Shown one piece after another: positions 13,548 through 15,437 of a DNA stretch of 15,437 nucleotides. The stretch comes from DASQUK01 sp035641315 (lineage in GTDB: Bacteria > Actinomycetota > Acidimicrobiia > Acidimicrobiales > VFJN01): NCBI GenBank assembly GCA_035641315.1, contig DASQUK010000096.1, positions 1 through 15,437 on the forward strand, in the 5' to 3' direction. The notes under the pieces are model-generated. The model saw nothing but the letters and a program-made list of their open reading frames with translations, did not search any database and was not told where the DNA came from. A program made the translations under genes and the position numbers. The first letter of the stretch is position 1. The number at the start of each line of letters is the position of its first letter.

Positions 13548-14845
13548 CGGTCTACCGCCAGGCGTAGACCGCAGAACGGCCAGCGGGCCGCCGGGGGGAA
13601 GAAGTTGCGGTACGTCGGTCGGCTGTGGCCCTCCGGGGTGATGCAGGCCCCACCCCGCAGCACCTGCTGGTTGACCATGAACTTGCCGTTGTACTCACCC
13701 ACGGCCCCCGGGGCGGGCTGGAAGCCCGGGTAGGCGGTGTAGGGGCTGTCGGTCCACTGCCAGACGGCGCCGAACCACTGCTCGTCGCCGGGGGTGGCGG
13801 GCGGCGGGTGGAGCCCCGACCCGTGGAGCAGCCCCGCGTCGTCGAGCCCGGGAGGGTCCGCCGGCCGCCGGGCCGTCGCCACGGCCTCCCACTCGGCCTC
13901 GGTGGGCAGGCGGCACCCAGCCCAGCGGGCGAAGGCGTCGGCCTCGTACCAGCTCACGTGGCACACGGGCTCGTCGGGCTCGACCGGCCGGGGCCCCACG
14001 AGGGTGTGGACGGACCAGCCGTCGCCGTCGCGGTCGTGGGCCCAGTACGCCGGCGCTTCCCACCCTCCGGCCTGGACCGTGGCCCAGCCGTCGGACATCC
14101 ACAGCCCGGGCTCCCCGTAGCCTCCGTCGGCCATGAACGCCAGCCAGTCTCCCACCGTCACCAGGCTCGACCGGATGGCGAACGGGCGCAGCAGCACCTC
14201 GTGGCGGGGCGTCTCGTTGTCGAAGCAGAAGCCGTCGCCGTCGTGGCCGACCGTCACGACACCGCCGGGATGCTCGATCCAGCCCGGCGCCCCATCGACC
14301 CCGACCTTCGCAGGCGGCGCCTGCAGCTCGCGGTAGGTGGGCCGCAGCGGGTTGACGGCGAGCACGTGCTTGATGTCCATCAGCAGCAGCTCCTGGTGCT
14401 GCTGCTCGTGGTGCAGGCCCAGCTCCACCAGACGGGTCACCGCGGCCGGCAGGTCGCCGGCCGGATCGCCCAGGAACCGGTCCATTGCCTCGTCGACGGC
14501 GCCGCGGTAGCCGCCGATCTCGACCGCGCCGGGGCGTGACAGCAACCCGCGCTGGGGGCGGGCGTGCCGCGGGCCCACCGCCTCGTAGTACGAGTTGAAC
14601 AGGAAGCCGTACGCCGGGTCGACCACCTGGTAGCCCGGCTGGTGCTCGCCCAGCACGAAGGTCTCGAAGAACCAGGTCGTGTGCGCCCGGTGCCACTTGG
14701 TGGGGCTCACGTCGGGCATGGTCTGCACCGTCTGGTCCTCCGGCGACAACGGCTCGGCCAGCGCCTCGGTGAACGCCCGCACCCGCTGATAGTGGGCGCC
14801 GGTCGCCGTCGTCTCGATCGTCGTCGTCGTCCCGGTCGTGGACAT
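13544..14845 (-). CDS. egtB: Ergothioneine sulfoxide synthase (EgtB), probably a cysteine-using subtype
   Basis: A 433-residue non-heme iron enzyme that joins a cysteine-type thiol to hercynine with O2 to form a sulfoxide. The N-terminal DinB-like domain gives the three iron ligands: H55 in WHRAHTTWFFE, and H146 and H150 in HHEQQHQELLLMDIKH. The C-terminal half is a formylglycine-enzyme (FGE/C-lectin) domain: CHVSWYEADAFARWAGCRLPTEAEWE (295-320), VWQWTDSPYTAYPGF (361-375), VLRGGACITP (395-404) and the terminal YRNFFPPAARWPFCGLRLA. A Tyr-Tyr pair (86-87) follows H55 by 31 residues, as I recall for the Chloracidobacterium EgtB that uses free cysteine. GAGAGGGG lies 7 bases before the ATG; the first 16 residues are a Thr-rich, probably disordered extension. 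It heads a compact egtB-egtD-prmA transcript; egtA, egtC and egtE are not in the window. Confidence 0.96.
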   Translation of the reverse strand: MSTTGTTTTIETTATGAHYQRVRAFTEALAEPLSPEDQTVQTMPDVSPTKWHRAHTTWFFETFVLGEHQPGYQVVDPAYGFLFNSYYEAVGPRHARPQRGLLSRPGAVEIGGYRGAVDEAMDRFLGDPAGDLPAAVTRLVELGLHHEQQHQELLLMDIKHVLAVNPLRPTYRELQAPPAKVGVDGAPGWIEHPGGVVTVGHDGDGFCFDNETPRHEVLLRPFAIRSSLVTVGDWLAFMADGGYGEPGLWMSDGWATVQAGGWEAPAYWAHDRDGDGWSVHTLVGPRPVEPDEPVCHVSWYEADAFARWAGCRLPTEAEWEAVATARRPADPPGLDDAGLLHGSGLHPPPATPGDEQWFGAVWQWTDSPYTAYPGFQPAPGAVGEYNGKFMVNQQVLRGGACITPEGHSRPTYRNFFPPAARWPFCGLRLAVDR

Positions 14846-14883
14846 GGGGGTGCCCCTCTCGCTGCGTCCGGACGGCGGGCTCG

Positions 14884-14911
14884 ACCCTACCCAGGCCGTC
14901 CCTCAGTCATA
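14884..14911 (-). promoter_or_regulatory. Candidate promoter of the egtB-egtD-prmA operon
   Basis: On the minus strand TATGAC (14906-14911) and TAGGGT (14884-14889) are 16 bases apart and resemble -35 and -10 boxes. The transcript would start near 14877, giving a leader of about 31 bases that holds the GAGAGGGG ribosome binding site and a 10-bp palindrome CGTCCGGACG (14865-14874). The operon might instead be read through from the gene upstream at 14945. Confidence 0.35.
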
Positions 14912-14944
14912 CGGCGGGCGCGTGACAGGTCGGAGGCGCGCAGC

Positions 14945-15437
14945 TCACCAACCGGCGGAAACCGCGCCCGGAGGGCGGTTCAGCACCCGGTGCGACGGCT
15001 TGTCCGGCCGGAGCTGCGGCTCCGGCGGTCGGCGGTAGAGGCGCCCGGCGGTCAGCTTGCACAGCACCGCCAGCAGCAGGGCTGTGGCCATCACCGCCCA
15101 CGCCCAGCAGGGCAACGACGTGTCGCTGGCCAGCGCCGCCACCAGCGGGACGACGGCCAGCGCCAGGACGCGGGCCACCCCGTCGAGGCGGTCGACCGAT
15201 GGACGGGCCCAGGCCGGGTCGGCGCCGGTACGGGCGGCGCTGGTGCCGCGCTGATCGGCGTACCAGCCGCTGTCACGGTGGACCCCCCGCATGCTGCCGG
15301 CGGCCACGAACCGGTCGGCGGCCCACCGCGGGTTGTCGGCCCGCAGCAGCACCCCGTCGAGCCGGGGGGCGGGCACGCGGCGCGACGCCCGGTAACCGAA
15401 CGGCAGCCGCCCCGCGGGGCTTGCCGCCGCCCGCCAG
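14945..15437 (-). CDS. Unrecognised protein with two membrane segments, 3' part
   Basis: An open minus-strand frame of 163 residues that continues past the right edge of the window without a stop. A GTG at 15376 would allow a 143-residue protein, but the residues encoded before it (GRLPFGYRASRR) read smoothly into the rest, so I take this as the C-terminal part of a longer gene. Two hydrophobic segments, VARVLALAVVPLVAALA and WAWAVMATALLLAVLC, are separated by a short loop and lie about 60 and 36 residues before the end. A positively charged, Pro-rich tail follows (LYRRPPEPQLRPDKPSHR). The preceding soluble stretch is rich in Arg, Asp and Trp. I do not recognise the family. It is 99 bp upstream of egtB on the same strand, so co-transcription is possible. 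Confidence 0.6.
   Translation of the reverse strand, partial: WRAAASPAGRLPFGYRASRRVPAPRLDGVLLRADNPRWAADRFVAAGSMRGVHRDSGWYADQRGTSAARTGADPAWARPSVDRLDGVARVLALAVVPLVAALASDTSLPCWAWAVMATALLLAVLCKLTAGRLYRRPPEPQLRPDKPSHRVLNRPPGAVSAGW

Noticed and set aside
11202..13733. Open plus-strand frame of 843 codons across the sugar dehydrogenase end, prmA and egtD
   Set aside because: It covers three real genes in a shadow frame; its length reflects the rarity of stop codons at this GC content.

Overview
The window is 15.4 kb of very GC-rich, gene-dense chromosomal DNA from an actinobacterium. Acidimicrobiia or a related deep branch is my best guess. The reasons are the very high GC at third codon positions, the frequent GTG and TTG starts, apparently leaderless genes with TANNNT boxes beside the start codon, Thr/Pro-rich secreted tails, and a compact egtB-egtD pair. 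I see no mobile element, CRISPR array, tRNA, rRNA or sign of recent transfer. Every intergenic gap is below 200 bp.

Layout: (1) 1-230, minus strand, 5' part of a VOC/glyoxalase-fold gene, divergent from (2) 365-2287, a membrane-anchored Hsp70-like ATPase with a Thr/Pro-rich C-terminal tail. (3) 2464-5593, a tightly overlapping plus-strand operon: GT4 glycosyltransferase, class I SAM methyltransferase, and an alpha/alpha-toroid protein of the kind usually labelled 'prenyltransferase'. A cluster of GACCG/CGGTC dyads lies just upstream. (4) 5610-6257, minus strand, a second SAM methyltransferase (Methyltransf_24 type), converging on the operon across a large hairpin. (5) 6311-8209, Kup-type potassium transporter, meeting (6) 8210-9406, a short GH1 beta-glycosidase, head-on with no base between the stop codons. 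(7) 9529-10380, TesB acyl-CoA thioesterase II, then (8) 10402-11664, a PQQ-dependent sugar dehydrogenase-like lipoprotein; both look leaderless. (9) 14845 back to 11640, minus strand, egtB, egtD and prmA, essentially without gaps. (10) 14945-15437, minus strand, an unrecognised protein with two membrane segments, running off the window.

How the genes work together: EgtD makes hercynine from histidine, and EgtB adds sulfur to it on the way to ergothioneine. The EgtB carries a Tyr-Tyr pair spaced as I recall it in the cysteine-using Chloracidobacterium enzyme. Together with the absence of egtA and egtC beside it, this suggests a short route with cysteine as sulfur donor. The glycosyltransferase, methyltransferase and toroid protein are translationally coupled and probably act on one glycosylated product, which I cannot identify; the convergent methyltransferase may belong to the same pathway. 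The remaining genes are ordinary transport, lipid and sugar functions.

The most interesting targets are the GT4/methyltransferase/toroid operon with its upstream dyads, the predicted donor specificity of EgtB and its coupling to prmA, and the membrane-tethered Hsp70.
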